Below are positions 38,645-47,601 of a DNA stretch of 61,987 nucleotides, piece by piece. Position 1 is the first letter of the stretch; each line of letters begins with the position of its first letter. The notes under the pieces were generated by a model. The model was not told the DNA's origin. It saw only the letters and a program-made list of their open reading frames with translations, and made no database searches. The stretch is taken from assembly GCA_030748495.1 (NCBI GenBank), contig JASMLX010000022.1, positions 1-61,987 on the forward strand, written 5' to 3'. The position numbers and the translations under genes were made by a program. The stretch is from Candidatus Poribacteria bacterium. GTDB lineage: Bacteria > Poribacteria > WGA-4E > UBA9662.

Positions 38645-39979
38645 CTATTTCTGCCAACGATCGGATTTGGCGGAAAGTTCATTGAACTTGACTTCTGGTG
38701 TTGGCGATGGATAATTTCCGTCCGGCCAGAGATAACTGCTGTAAGAATCAGGAACGACCAGTTCTCCATCGTTGAATTCATTGACGATTTCAAACTGACC
38801 ATCAGCTAAAATCTCACCAATATAGACCGGTTTCAAGGTGTGTTGGTTGGAATCGTGCATCTTCTTCTTTCCACCCGGTGCATCGAACTCAAGACCGTAA
38901 ACAGCCTCTCGCACTTTATCCACATCGAAGGATTTCGCTTTTTCAACAGCGGCCTTCCAGACATAAACCCCAAAGTAAGCGGCTTCAATAGGATCATCCG
39001 TGACGCGGTCGTCACCACCAGGCAAGCCCTCTTTCTTGCAGAAGGCTTTGAAGGCTTTGACAAAAGCCTTGTTCTCTGGGGTATCGACGCTTTGGTAGTA
39101 GTTCCAGCAGGCCAGGTGTCCTACCAATGGAGGAACATCCATCGCTCGAAGTTCATCTTCAGCTACGGAGAATGCCATGATCGGACAGTCATCCGAGGTT
39201 AACCCCTGGTTGGCGAACTCTTTATAGAAAGGAACATTGCTATCACCATTAATGGTTGATAAAACACATGCATTTCCGTCGGCTGCAAATTCCTTAATCT
39301 TGGAGACAATTGTTTGATAATCCTGGTGATGAAAGGGGGTGTATTCCTCCATCACGTTTTCGTCCGGTACCCCCTCGGCTTTCAAATAGGCTTTGAGTAC
39401 CTTATTCGCCGTACGGGGAAAGACGTAGTCAGTTCCAAGAAGATAGAACTTTTCCATCCCCATCTCTTCTTTCATATATTTAGCTGCGGGCACCAACTGC
39501 TGGTTGGGTGACGCCGCAGTGTAAAAAACGTTGAGAGATTGTTCTTCACCTTCGTATTGAACCGGATAAAACAGCAAACCGTTGTATTGTTCGAAAACTG
39601 GCAGGCAGGATTTACGACTGACTGAGGTCCAACAACCAAAGACGGCGGCAACTTTATCTTCGGTCAACAGTTGCTTGGCTTTTTCAGCAAATAGTGGCCA
39701 GTCAGAAGCAGGGTCTACAACCACAGGTTTAATTGTTTTACCGAGAACTCCACCGGCTTCATTAATCTCTTCAACCGCCATCAGGACGACGTCTTTCAGC
39801 GAGGTCTCAGAAATTGCCATTGTTCCGCTTAGTGAATGCAAAACACCAATCTCAACCTCGTGATGATCTGCATAAGCAGATAGTTGGGGGAAACTAAAAG
39901 CACCTAGAATTAACAAGCTAAACGCTAAGGTCAAAAACCTGCAGCAAGTATTTTGGGCGCACAAACCTCTTATTGACAT
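38645..39979 (-). CDS. urtA: Urea ABC transporter substrate-binding protein UrtA
   Basis: The 444-residue periplasmic binding protein has an N-terminal signal peptide with a hydrophobic core ([20 protein letters not shown]). Family motifs are [49 protein letters not shown] and [16 protein letters not shown]. It captures urea or short amides for UrtBCDE. AAGGAG lies nine bases before the ATG, inside the end of a small upstream frame whose TAA touches this start. Confidence 0.96.
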   Translation of the reverse strand: MSIRGLCAQNTCCRFLTLAFSLLILGAFSFPQLSAYADHHEVEIGVLHSLSGTMAISETSLKDVVLMAVEEINEAGGVLGKTIKPVVVDPASDWPLFAEKAKQLLTEDKVAAVFGCWTSVSRKSCLPVFEQYNGLLFYPVQYEGEEQSLNVFYTAASPNQQLVPAAKYMKEEMGMEKFYLLGTDYVFPRTANKVLKAYLKAEGVPDENVMEEYTPFHHQDYQTIVSKIKEFAADGNACVLSTINGDSNVPFYKEFANQGLTSDDCPIMAFSVAEDELRAMDVPPLVGHLACWNYYQSVDTPENKAFVKAFKAFCKKEGLPGGDDRVTDDPIEAAYFGVYVWKAAVEKAKSFDVDKVREAVYGLEFDAPGGKKKMHDSNQHTLKPVYIGEILADGQFEIVNEFNDGELVVPDSYSSYLWPDGNYPSPTPEVKFNELSAKSDRWQK

Positions 39980-40183
39980 TTAATTCTGCTCCTTTAACAC
40001 CAGTAGGATGTCACTACCAGCTAAATGAAATATCGGCAAATAAGCTTCCATTCGATCAGATAGACCAAATTTTTTTAAACTACCGTTCGCCAATACTCGG
40101 GATAATTTCAAACGGATCAAATTGCTCAATTCTTCGGTTGATCTCTTCAGCGCAAATACCGATTTATCGAGAAAGTGGTCCAT
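39980..40183 (-). CDS. Small protein directly upstream of urtA
   Basis: This is a 67-residue frame from ATG 40183 (MDHFLDKSVFALKRS), preceded by AGGTGA three bases before the start. It runs to a TAA adjacent to the urtA ATG. The composition is protein-like (EELSNLIRLKLSRVLA, LPIFHLAGSDILLVLKE), with no membrane segment. The urtA ribosome site lies within its last codons, so its translation would affect urtA. I do not recognise the family. It could be a leader peptide or a small accessory protein. The frame is open 17 codons further upstream. Confidence 0.42.
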   Translation of the reverse strand: MDHFLDKSVFALKRSTEELSNLIRLKLSRVLANGSLKKFGLSDRMEAYLPIFHLAGSDILLVLKEQN

Positions 40184-40284
40184 TTTCACCTGACTCTTTA
40201 TAGAGGGATAGGTAGAGAGCAAAAAAGGTGCCAAAACAAGTAGGTCGGTGTATTCCTTGTATCCCCTTGACTTTCGGTTATACT

Positions 40285-40298
40285 GTGGTTACAACCAC
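40285..40298. promoter_or_regulatory. 14-base inverted repeat upstream of the urt operon
   Basis: GTGGTT-AC-AACCAC is a perfect palindrome about 100 bases upstream of the small gene that precedes urtA. A minus-strand TATAAC lies just downstream but without a good -35 element. Size and position suit a transcription-factor site, possibly for nitrogen control; the protein is unknown. Confidence 0.3.
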
Positions 40299-40299
40299 C

Positions 40300-40836
40300 C
40301 ATTTCTGCTTAATAAATCATCAGCTATCCGCTTAAAAATTAGTCTATGTTTGATTTGTTAAAACGTTAATTTTTAGACCGAGGTGCGACATCTGAAAGGT
40401 GGTTAAACCAACTTCCTGAATGTTGTATAGTAAGCTTGATAACAATAATCTAATAACTGAATTTTGGTCGGAAGAAAAGGGGGAATATTCTGATAGTATA
40501 CCTGATAACGAATATGAACTGCCTACTAACAGAACAGCTAAAAAATGTGATGCAATTGGAAAATGGATAGGGCTTCTAAAGAACTATCTGAAGTTCCAAT
40601 GCTATTATCATAAATTTATGATCCGACGCTCCAAACATTCTCGACGTGGTACTTCTTAGTCTGTAAAAACTATTTCTCAGAACTAGGAGTCAAACACCAA
40701 CTGATTGAGAAACCAAGGTAGGTTTTTGACCTAGGAACTGCAGTCCCACAAAGCCTAACGACCGTGATTATTACTAGCTCGGTTTCAAGACATGTATGCG
40801 CTTGATTGAAATTACACTATCACTGCGGATCGGTGG
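40300..40836. other. Gene-poor gap
   Basis: A 79-codon AT-rich frame at 40420-40659 lacks a ribosome site and known motifs. An imperfect inverted repeat pairs CTAGGAGTCAAACACC (from 40685) with AGGTTTTTGACCTAG (near 40730). I support nothing else here. Confidence 0.4.
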
Positions 40837-41224
40837 TTAAGTATCTTTACTTTTCACACGGATGATTGCTAACGCTTTGTGTCCGTCATTCCTGATGATA
40901 ACGTCCTTTTCAGAATCAACGGACATGGGCATACTCATTTTCCCCTCGGTTGGCCTCCAGTATTCTCCCGGGTGCCAAATGCCTCTAACAACGACAAAGT
41001 TACCAAATATGCTTCTTCAAAATATCTTTTGGCACAGTCTCAGTAGGTAAGATCGGCGTACTATCTACCATATAGTAATGGCCGTACCATGCTTGAGAAC
41101 TCATGACGTTGCTAGGGAAGTGCTTTAGAACACCCCGAACTGTTTTTTCTTCTGGATGTGGTTGCAGAATTGAGCAACCTGCGATAAGAGTTCCAAGCGA
41201 CATTATGACAAAAAGTTTCCTCAC
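40837..41224 (-). pseudogene. Small lipoprotein gene with one frameshift
   Basis: GAGGAG precedes GTG at 41224. The first frame gives a clean lipoprotein signal, MRKLFVIMSLGTLIAGC, with lipobox LIAGC, and stops at 41000 after DILKKHIW. Shifting by one base at about 41003-41010 continues as GNFVVVRGIWHPGEYWRPTEG and ends IIRVKSKDT with TAA at 40837-40839. The combined product is about 128 residues with a compact beta-rich C-terminal half. I do not recognise the family. It is either a real inactivation or a single-base assembly error; the clean downstream frame favours a recent event. Confidence 0.7.
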
Positions 41225-41379
41225 AATCTTACGCTCCTCACATCAGATTAAACATAAACTTCCCAATTTTAGAAATACCTTTTAACCCTCTTGAGGATTA
41301 GATATCGCCTCATTCCCTCTACTAAAGTGAGTTATATTTGCAAGATAGACGAACGGAGTTGGCACACAAATACGCGCAA

Positions 41380-42513
41380 TCAATGCCAGAGGGGTTCACC
41401 TGCCTCCAATTGGGCAGACAAAAAGTCTTCGTTCAACTCAATGCCCAGTCCCGGTTTTTCGGTTAAAATGACATGGCCGTCTTGAATCACGGCATTATCT
41501 GAGTCGACTACTTGATCCCAAGTTGGGTCGTTAAATCGGTGAAACTCCAGGGCCAGAAAATTGGGAACGCTGGCACAGACGTGTGCATCGGCAACCGTAC
41601 TCAAAGCACTACTGTTGTTATGTGGAGCGAAGGGGATATAGTATATTTCAGCCATATTAGCAATCTTGCGACACTCCGATAATCCACCACACTTGGAGAT
41701 GTCAGGCATGATGATGTCGGCAGCCTGCTTCTCCAACAGATCGCGAAAACCATAGCGCAGATAGAGGTTTTCTCCTGCGCAGATCGGTGTCGAGGTCGAT
41801 TGGGTAATTTTGTTCAAGGCATCAATATTCTCCGGCGGCACCGGTTCTTCCAACCACATCAGGTTTAAAGGTTCCAATGCTTGTGCCATTTTCATCCCGG
41901 CAGTGGCATCGTAGCGGCCGTGCAGATCTAAGGCTAGGTCGAGCGAGGAGCCAATTCCCTGTCGAATCTCGAAGGCTTGATCCACCAGTGATTTGAACTC
42001 ATCCGGTGTCACCGACCAGTTCCACCGATCTAGTTTATGCGGATGGTTGCCATCGTCGAGGTCGAACTTAATAGCGGTAAATCCCTGTTCCCGTACCTCT
42101 TCAGCCCGTTGCCGATAGTCGGTGTGGGCACTATCGACATAGAGACGAATACGATGACGGAATTTCCCCCCCAATAACCGATAGACCGGAATATTCTGAG
42201 CCTTGCCGGCCAAGTCCCAGAGGGCAATTTCGATACCAGTTAGGGCTGAAATGCCAGCCCCGGCAAAGCCACCCCGGAAAATATAAGCACGTCGAATCAA
42301 TTCAAAACAGGCATCCACGTCGCGTGGGTCCTGACCGGTGATCATGCGTGCCATATCGTGGGTGGTATCCCGCCAGCCACTATCGACATGGCTGGTTTCA
42401 CCTGTTCCGTAGACGCCTTCATCGGTGTAGATCCGTACATAGTGATACCGATAGCGAGGATGTCCGTCGATTTTGACATGTGCATCCGCTGTCTTGATGT
42501 CAGTAATTTTCAT
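41380..42513 (-). CDS. Enolase-superfamily dehydratase (mandelate racemase / galactonate dehydratase-like)
   Basis: The 377-residue protein has an N-terminal capping domain followed by the MLE/MR barrel. Catalytic or metal residues are suggested by FTAIKFDLDD, LALDLHGRYD, LEEPVPPEN, CAGENLYLR and PDISKCGG, with the His/Asn motif APHNNSSALS near the end. This pattern fits acid-sugar dehydratases such as D-galactonate dehydratase; the exact substrate is unknown. A strong TAGGAGG precedes the ATG. It is the last of three genes, 30 bases after a sulfatase, suggesting desulfation and then dehydration of a sugar acid. Confidence 0.9.
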   Translation of the reverse strand: MKITDIKTADAHVKIDGHPRYRYHYVRIYTDEGVYGTGETSHVDSGWRDTTHDMARMITGQDPRDVDACFELIRRAYIFRGGFAGAGISALTGIEIALWDLAGKAQNIPVYRLLGGKFRHRIRLYVDSAHTDYRQRAEEVREQGFTAIKFDLDDGNHPHKLDRWNWSVTPDEFKSLVDQAFEIRQGIGSSLDLALDLHGRYDATAGMKMAQALEPLNLMWLEEPVPPENIDALNKITQSTSTPICAGENLYLRYGFRDLLEKQAADIIMPDISKCGGLSECRKIANMAEIYYIPFAPHNNSSALSTVADAHVCASVPNFLALEFHRFNDPTWDQVVDSDNAVIQDGHVILTEKPGLGIELNEDFLSAQLEAGEPLWH

Positions 42514-42543
42514 TCTACTGCCTCCTACTTGTAAGTCTGAAAT

Positions 42544-43974
42544 TTAACGCCATTCGGCTGCCCAACCAGCGGTCTGATACTGACTGCGAATGTGCCACTC
42601 TCTCAGCACGGCCAGTAATTCCTGTTTCTTGTCGGCGAATTCAGCCTGATGCCACAAGTTGTTGATCTCGTCTGGGTCGGTCGTCAGGTCGAACAGTTGG
42701 CCATCCGGTTGATCTAAAAAATGGACCAGTTTCCAATCTAAGCTTCTGACCATCGACATAAACTTGGTTCCTTGCAGAATACCATCCCGACTGTGTTCTG
42801 CGAAAACATAGTCACGGCTACTCCACTCTTCGCCTCGCAGCACCGGTAGAATCGACTCTGCCTCCATGGTCTCCGGCACTTCAGCCCCGGCTAGTTCGAG
42901 GATAGCAGGTCCGAGATCCATCTGTTGGCAGAGATCGTCAATGGTAACACCAGCCTGAAAGCGCCCCGGTGACCAAACAATAGTGGGCGCACGGGTGATA
43001 ATATCGTACATAGTCCATTTTTGGCTGTGTCCGTGGTCACCAAGACAATCACCATGATCTGAGGTGAAGATGACAACCGAATTATCCAGGTAGCCCTGCT
43101 GATCCAGCGAATTCAAGATCTGGCCAATTTTGTCATCGATCATGGTTACGTTAGCCAGATAGTATGCCCGTTGGCGATGGCGTTGCTCTCGCGTCGGATT
43201 TAGTTGATGCACTACCGAATCGTGGTCGACGTCGCAGTTGTGCTGGCGCATCTCCAGAAATGGTGACGGTTGACTGGCCAGTTCATCTTCAGTCACTTCA
43301 AGCCTCGGAAGATCCCGGTTCATGTAGGGCTCGGCATAAGCCCAGGTCGGATCGTAAGGCGGATGAGGACCGGGAAATCCGATCTGTAGAAACAACGGTT
43401 TGGTAACAGGATGGCTGTTAATCCACCACTGCGCCAGATTGCCAACGAACATATCGGGGTGCATCTCCTCGGGCAACTCCCACTCAAAGGCGCCCAACCG
43501 TTCGTTGTAGTCGGAACGTTGCCGGTAAAGCTCTCGCTGCTGTTTAATCAGCCCCTTGGCCTGCAGCGCCTTGTCCCACTCGTCGAAGTAGTAACGGCCT
43601 TCCAAATACCGATCTTTATTTTCGACTACGTACCGTTGATGAAATCCAAGTGGTGTCTCGAAAGGGAAGGTGTGCATCTTGCCCACGTTGACACAATGAT
43701 AGCCGACTTGGCTCAGCCTTTCTACCCAAGAGCGGGTCCAGCGATCAGCGTTTTTGAGAATGCCGGTGGTATGGGGATAATAACCGGTAAAAAGACTGGC
43801 CCGTGCCGGCGCGCAGGAAGGTGCAGAAATATAACACTGTGACAGCGTAACTCCCTCTGTCACCAGCCGGTCGAGGTTGGGTGTCTCCATGTAGGGAAAA
43901 CCGAGGGCGGAGATGGTGTCAAACCTCTGCTGATCGGTCATTACTAAAATGATGTTGGGTTGTTCAGTTGCCAT
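42544..43974 (-). CDS. Sulfatase (type I), CAPARAS active site
   Basis: The 476-residue sulfatase has NIILVMTDQQRFDTIS at the N-terminus (metal ligands), formylglycine motif CAPARAS, GKMHTFP and FTSDHGDCLGDHGHSQKW. No signal peptide is evident. It resembles choline-sulfatase/iduronate-sulfatase-like enzymes in its DQQRFD opening, but the substrate is not fixed by sequence. GAGGA precedes the ATG, 22 bases past the upstream sulfatase stop. The three genes probably act on one sulfated carbohydrate. Confidence 0.92.
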   Translation of the reverse strand: MATEQPNIILVMTDQQRFDTISALGFPYMETPNLDRLVTEGVTLSQCYISAPSCAPARASLFTGYYPHTTGILKNADRWTRSWVERLSQVGYHCVNVGKMHTFPFETPLGFHQRYVVENKDRYLEGRYYFDEWDKALQAKGLIKQQRELYRQRSDYNERLGAFEWELPEEMHPDMFVGNLAQWWINSHPVTKPLFLQIGFPGPHPPYDPTWAYAEPYMNRDLPRLEVTEDELASQPSPFLEMRQHNCDVDHDSVVHQLNPTREQRHRQRAYYLANVTMIDDKIGQILNSLDQQGYLDNSVVIFTSDHGDCLGDHGHSQKWTMYDIITRAPTIVWSPGRFQAGVTIDDLCQQMDLGPAILELAGAEVPETMEAESILPVLRGEEWSSRDYVFAEHSRDGILQGTKFMSMVRSLDWKLVHFLDQPDGQLFDLTTDPDEINNLWHQAEFADKKQELLAVLREWHIRSQYQTAGWAAEWR

Positions 43975-43996
43975 TGGGAATTCCTCATCCTATCTT

Positions 43997-45388
43997 TTAT
44001 GTAGATTCTTGTTCTATCATTTCACGCATGAATTCGCGTGCCGGGTAATGAGGATCGTCCGGAGATAGCGCTTCCGGATCATTTACAATGGCGGTTTCGG
44101 CTGGCATCATCACCGGATGCTTCAAAGTTGGATCGTCCGTTTCTTCGCGCCACTGTTCAAGCTGTTGACGAAGTTGTCTGAGCACCAGTTCCGGGGCTTG
44201 ACCACTTGGGATCATATTGTGACATTCGTGAGGATCAAATACCAGATCGTATAAACGTTCGGACTCGGTCGGTCTGTCACGCCAGCCGTAATCGAGGAAA
44301 AGAGTCTTGCTAATGCTATCGTCGCAGTTTGGCATTGCCCACCGTTCGGCTTGGTCATAGCGACGGATGTACTTCCATCGCTGGGTACGGATGGCCCGCT
44401 GTGGTTCGTAGCAACAGTGATAGTTGACCTCAGAGAAGACCGCCTCTCGAATGGTATCGGTTTCACCCCGGACCAGGGGGAGTATCGAGACGCCCTGTAA
44501 CCAGTCCGGGTGGTCAATCCCAGCCAAAGCACAAACAGTTGGGAATAGATCTATTTGGCTAACCAGTGCATCGACGACCTGGCCGCCGTTAAACCCACCC
44601 GGCCCTCGCATAATCAGCATTACACCGGTACCGTGATCCGATAAGTGGCACTTCATCTCTGGGAAAGCCAATCCGTGGTCGGTGGTACAGATCACCAGCG
44701 TATTGTCAGCTAACCGGTTCTCTTCCAAAGCTGCAAAGACACGCCCCATTTTCTGGTCGAGGGTTCTAGCCGCATCAATGTAATCAGCCATATCCTGCCG
44801 CGTTTCCGGTGTGTCGGGGAATCGAGCCGGTGGCTTGACATAACGCGGGTCGGTCGGCAACTCACCGTCCGGTTGTGGGGCAAAACCACCGGGTTTAACG
44901 GCATTGGCACGATGGGTCTCACTAAAACCGACATCCAGGAAAAAGGGTTGGTCACCCGATTTAGCAGCCTCTGCCACTTCAGAAATATAGTCGACCGCAC
45001 GTGTTTCAGTCCCCCCCTTGTACTCTTCCTCTTGAGTCAGCAGCCGGGTGTAGCCTGCATCTTCCACATTATTGACCACATGTTGAAAGCCTGCTAAAAC
45101 GGTTTCGTATCCGAACCTCTTTAACGTGTGCATTATCAGTTGCTTGGGGTTGGGAAAACTCCAGCCACGATTGACCAACCCTCCCATCCCAGCAGTATGC
45201 GCCCACTGTCCTGAGAGAAGACAGGCTCGACTTGGGGAACAGGTGGGGTTGGCACAGAAGGCCTGTCGAAACAGAACCCCCTCCTGGGCCAATTTCTGGA
45301 TGTTGGGGGTTGGAATATCGTGGCCGTATGGCTGGACATAACGACCAGTATCGTGTGAATGAATATAGATGATGTTGGGATGACTCAT
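43997..45388 (-). CDS. Sulfatase (type I), heparan N-sulfatase-like
   Basis: In this 463-residue protein the opening NIIYIHSHDTGRYVQPYG, with formylglycine motif CSPSRACLLSGQWAHTAGM, resembles N-sulfoglucosamine sulfohydrolase (SGSH) family sulfatases. VVICTTDHGLAFP-like and LSDHGTGVMLIMRGPGG motifs supply the second metal site. It lacks a visible signal peptide. AAAGGGA precedes the ATG. It leads an operon with a second sulfatase and an enolase-superfamily enzyme. Action on N- or O-sulfated host glycan is a reasonable inference. Confidence 0.92.
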   Translation of the reverse strand: MSHPNIIYIHSHDTGRYVQPYGHDIPTPNIQKLAQEGVLFRQAFCANPTCSPSRACLLSGQWAHTAGMGGLVNRGWSFPNPKQLIMHTLKRFGYETVLAGFQHVVNNVEDAGYTRLLTQEEEYKGGTETRAVDYISEVAEAAKSGDQPFFLDVGFSETHRANAVKPGGFAPQPDGELPTDPRYVKPPARFPDTPETRQDMADYIDAARTLDQKMGRVFAALEENRLADNTLVICTTDHGLAFPEMKCHLSDHGTGVMLIMRGPGGFNGGQVVDALVSQIDLFPTVCALAGIDHPDWLQGVSILPLVRGETDTIREAVFSEVNYHCCYEPQRAIRTQRWKYIRRYDQAERWAMPNCDDSISKTLFLDYGWRDRPTESERLYDLVFDPHECHNMIPSGQAPELVLRQLRQQLEQWREETDDPTLKHPVMMPAETAIVNDPEALSPDDPHYPAREFMREMIEQEST

Positions 45389-45492
45389 GTTTGGTTTCCC
45401 TTTTACTTTACGTATTCGGATAGGCTGAGCAAACCTGAACTGTCAGGGTATTATATGCGAGATGAGGTTAAATACCAAGCCGTTTCGTCAAC

Positions 45493-46650
45493 TTAATAGA
45501 GTACGTACTTGACCAGTCGACCATCAAGCCCACCATTAGAAAACGGCTTTTTCCAGCTTGATCTGAGGCCAATATGCTTGATATATTGTCGATCACCGAA
45601 ATAGATACAGGCAGTGGAGCCGCGGCACCGTTGCTTTAAAAAATCGCCTAGCCGTTTGTAGAAAGTCGCCAGATCTTCTTGTGAGTTTTTCAGCCGAACC
45701 CCGTAAGGCGGGTTGCAAAGGATAAACTTCTGCTCCAACTTATCGATCTGAAAAATATCTCGTTGATGAATGGTGATGTTTCCGTGTTGATCGAAGGTGT
45801 TGGCATTCCGACGAGCAGCAGCAACGGCAGTTTTCGAAATATCGCTTCCTGCCACCAAATTTTTACTGATTGTAATTGTGTTTTGGCTACAGGCTTGCTT
45901 GACTTGCTCCCACTGTCTAAGGTCAAAGTCGGGCAACCGTTCAAAGCCGAAATGGGAACGCAGCATACCGGGCGGTGTCTGCGTGGCTTGCAAGTAAGCC
46001 TCACACAGCAGTGTGCCAGATCCGCAAAAGGGATCATAGAGCGGTTGGTGGCAGTCCCACTCTGCTGCCTTGAGAATTGCGGCGGCTAGGGTTTCAATCA
46101 TCGGTGCCTCGACCGTTTGCAACCGGTAACGCCGGCGATGCAGCGATCCGCTAGAGGTGTCGATACTGAGAGTCGCACGGTTATTATGGATTCGCAAGTT
46201 GATCCATAGATCGGGGCTCTGGGTTTCTATCGATGGCCGTTTGCCTGTGGTAGCGCGGAAATAATCCACAATCGCATCCTTCAGTCGAAGGGCAGCAAAT
46301 TTGGAATGCCTGATGGTACTATTGGAGACGGTAGCAAAAACGGCGAAAGTGTGGTCGGGTGTTAAAAAGTCGGACCACTGGATTTTGGCCGCAGTTTTGT
46401 AGAGGTAGCGATCTGAATGGCAGTCGAAAGTAAGCAATGGCGCCAATATCCGATGAACCAGCGCACTGCGCAGGTTGAGACAATACAGCACATCAGGGCT
46501 GGCTTCGAAGTAGAGACCTCGATAGGCCAATCGAACTTCAGTTGCTCCCAGATCCTGAATTTCAGCCGCAGCTATCTCCTTGATATCATCAGCGACCTGG
46601 GCAAAATAGCGGTTGGTTTTCTGGTAGATGTACATCGTGTGAACGAACAT
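45493..46650 (-). CDS. THUMP-domain RNA methyltransferase (RlmL-N/RlmL-like)
   Basis: It has about 386 residues if it starts at ATG 46650 (MFVHTMYIYQ); an extension to 46821 would overlap the divergent glycosylase gene and is less likely. An N-terminal THUMP region (ADDIKEIAAAEIQDLGATEV) binds RNA. The Rossmann methyltransferase part has YDPFCGSGTLLCEAYL for SAM binding, VAGSDISKTAVAAARRN and the catalytic NPPYGVRL. It likely makes N2-methylguanine in 23S rRNA as RlmL does, but related enzymes act on tRNA. No Shine-Dalgarno site is visible. Confidence 0.88.
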   Translation of the reverse strand: MFVHTMYIYQKTNRYFAQVADDIKEIAAAEIQDLGATEVRLAYRGLYFEASPDVLYCLNLRSALVHRILAPLLTFDCHSDRYLYKTAAKIQWSDFLTPDHTFAVFATVSNSTIRHSKFAALRLKDAIVDYFRATTGKRPSIETQSPDLWINLRIHNNRATLSIDTSSGSLHRRRYRLQTVEAPMIETLAAAILKAAEWDCHQPLYDPFCGSGTLLCEAYLQATQTPPGMLRSHFGFERLPDFDLRQWEQVKQACSQNTITISKNLVAGSDISKTAVAAARRNANTFDQHGNITIHQRDIFQIDKLEQKFILCNPPYGVRLKNSQEDLATFYKRLGDFLKQRCRGSTACIYFGDRQYIKHIGLRSSWKKPFSNGGLDGRLVKYVLY

Positions 46651-46773
46651 CAATCGAACTTCGGTCGTAAAAGGCCAGGTGAATTGACGTTTGGTTTCAC
46701 AATTAGTATACTTTGGAGGAAAATGTGAGCGCAACAACATCCTGTCGATGGACGAAATAGTAGGTGACGCAGT

Positions 46774-47601
46774 ATGCCGGAATGGGCCGAGGTTCGAATT
46801 ACCAGAGATTTTATCAACCATGTTGCCGATGGCCGAACGGTGGAATATCTGCGATTTTCCCCCTACTTGAAACTGAAGAACCTATCACAACAGGCGACAC
46901 CGTTTACGGTGTCGGCCCAGTCGAGAGGCAAAGAACTAGCCCTTCATTTTGAAATGACTTCTCTGAATCCGGCACCAGTTCGGCAATATACGCTCACGCT
47001 GGGCATGAGTGGTAAATTCGTGCATCTGGAGAACAGCGAGCCTCCACCTAAGCATAGCCATGCCCACTTTGTGTTTTCGGATCAAACCGAGTTAGTTTTT
47101 GTCGACGTAAGACGATTCGGCAAAGGCGACTATCGAACCTGGGCACCGTATCGAGGACCTGATCCGGTCGATCATTTCGACGATTTTAAATCCTATATTT
47201 ACCAACATCTCGACAAACGTATCTTTCTGAAACCTGTCTCGGAACTGTTGATGGATCAACGCTATTTCAACGGCGTTGGCAACTACCTGCGGGCCGAGAT
47301 TTGCGGTCAATCCGGCATTAATCCCTTTCTACCGGCTCTAAAAGTGATCGACGATCAATTCCTGGCCTATGTGGCTCATATCATGCGTCAATCCTATCTT
47401 TTAGCGGGCGGTTCGCTCTACCAGTGGCAAAATCCCTTTTCAACCCTGGAAATCCGAGAAGAAAAAGCCAATTTCGACGATTGGCTGGAGTTTTACGGCA
47501 AAACCGAAAGCATCGTCGATAAAACGGGACGCCGATTCTGGTTTGATCCCAAGTGGCAACAATTTGCGGACACCCATTACAAAATAGATCCAGATGTTTA
47601 G
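46774..47601 (+). CDS. NEIL1-like DNA glycosylase of the Fpg/Nei family
   Basis: The 275-residue protein starts MPEWAEVR, providing the catalytic Pro2 and Glu3. The core has LTLGMSGKF, FVDVRRFGKGDYRTWAP and the H2TH region LLMDQRYFNGVGNYLRAEI, nearly identical in style to eukaryotic NEIL1 (LLDQRFFNGIGNYLRAEI). No C-terminal zinc finger with four Cys is present, as in NEIL1, where a zincless finger replaces it. It should remove oxidised bases and nick at the abasic site. TAGGTGAC precedes the ATG. It overlaps the next gene by 8 bases. Confidence 0.88.
   Translation: MPEWAEVRITRDFINHVADGRTVEYLRFSPYLKLKNLSQQATPFTVSAQSRGKELALHFEMTSLNPAPVRQYTLTLGMSGKFVHLENSEPPPKHSHAHFVFSDQTELVFVDVRRFGKGDYRTWAPYRGPDPVDHFDDFKSYIYQHLDKRIFLKPVSELLMDQRYFNGVGNYLRAEICGQSGINPFLPALKVIDDQFLAYVAHIMRQSYLLAGGSLYQWQNPFSTLEIREEKANFDDWLEFYGKTESIVDKTGRRFWFDPKWQQFADTHYKIDPDV

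Noticed and set aside
38483..38809. 108-codon plus frame over the urtA end
   Set aside because: Mostly antisense to urtA, with no ribosome site.
40420..40659. 79-codon plus frame near the urt promoter region
   Set aside because: No ribosome site or motif; the C-terminal part looks noncoding. An orphan gene cannot be excluded.
46651..46821. N-terminal extension of the THUMP methyltransferase
   Set aside because: It overlaps the divergent glycosylase gene start and has no family similarity.
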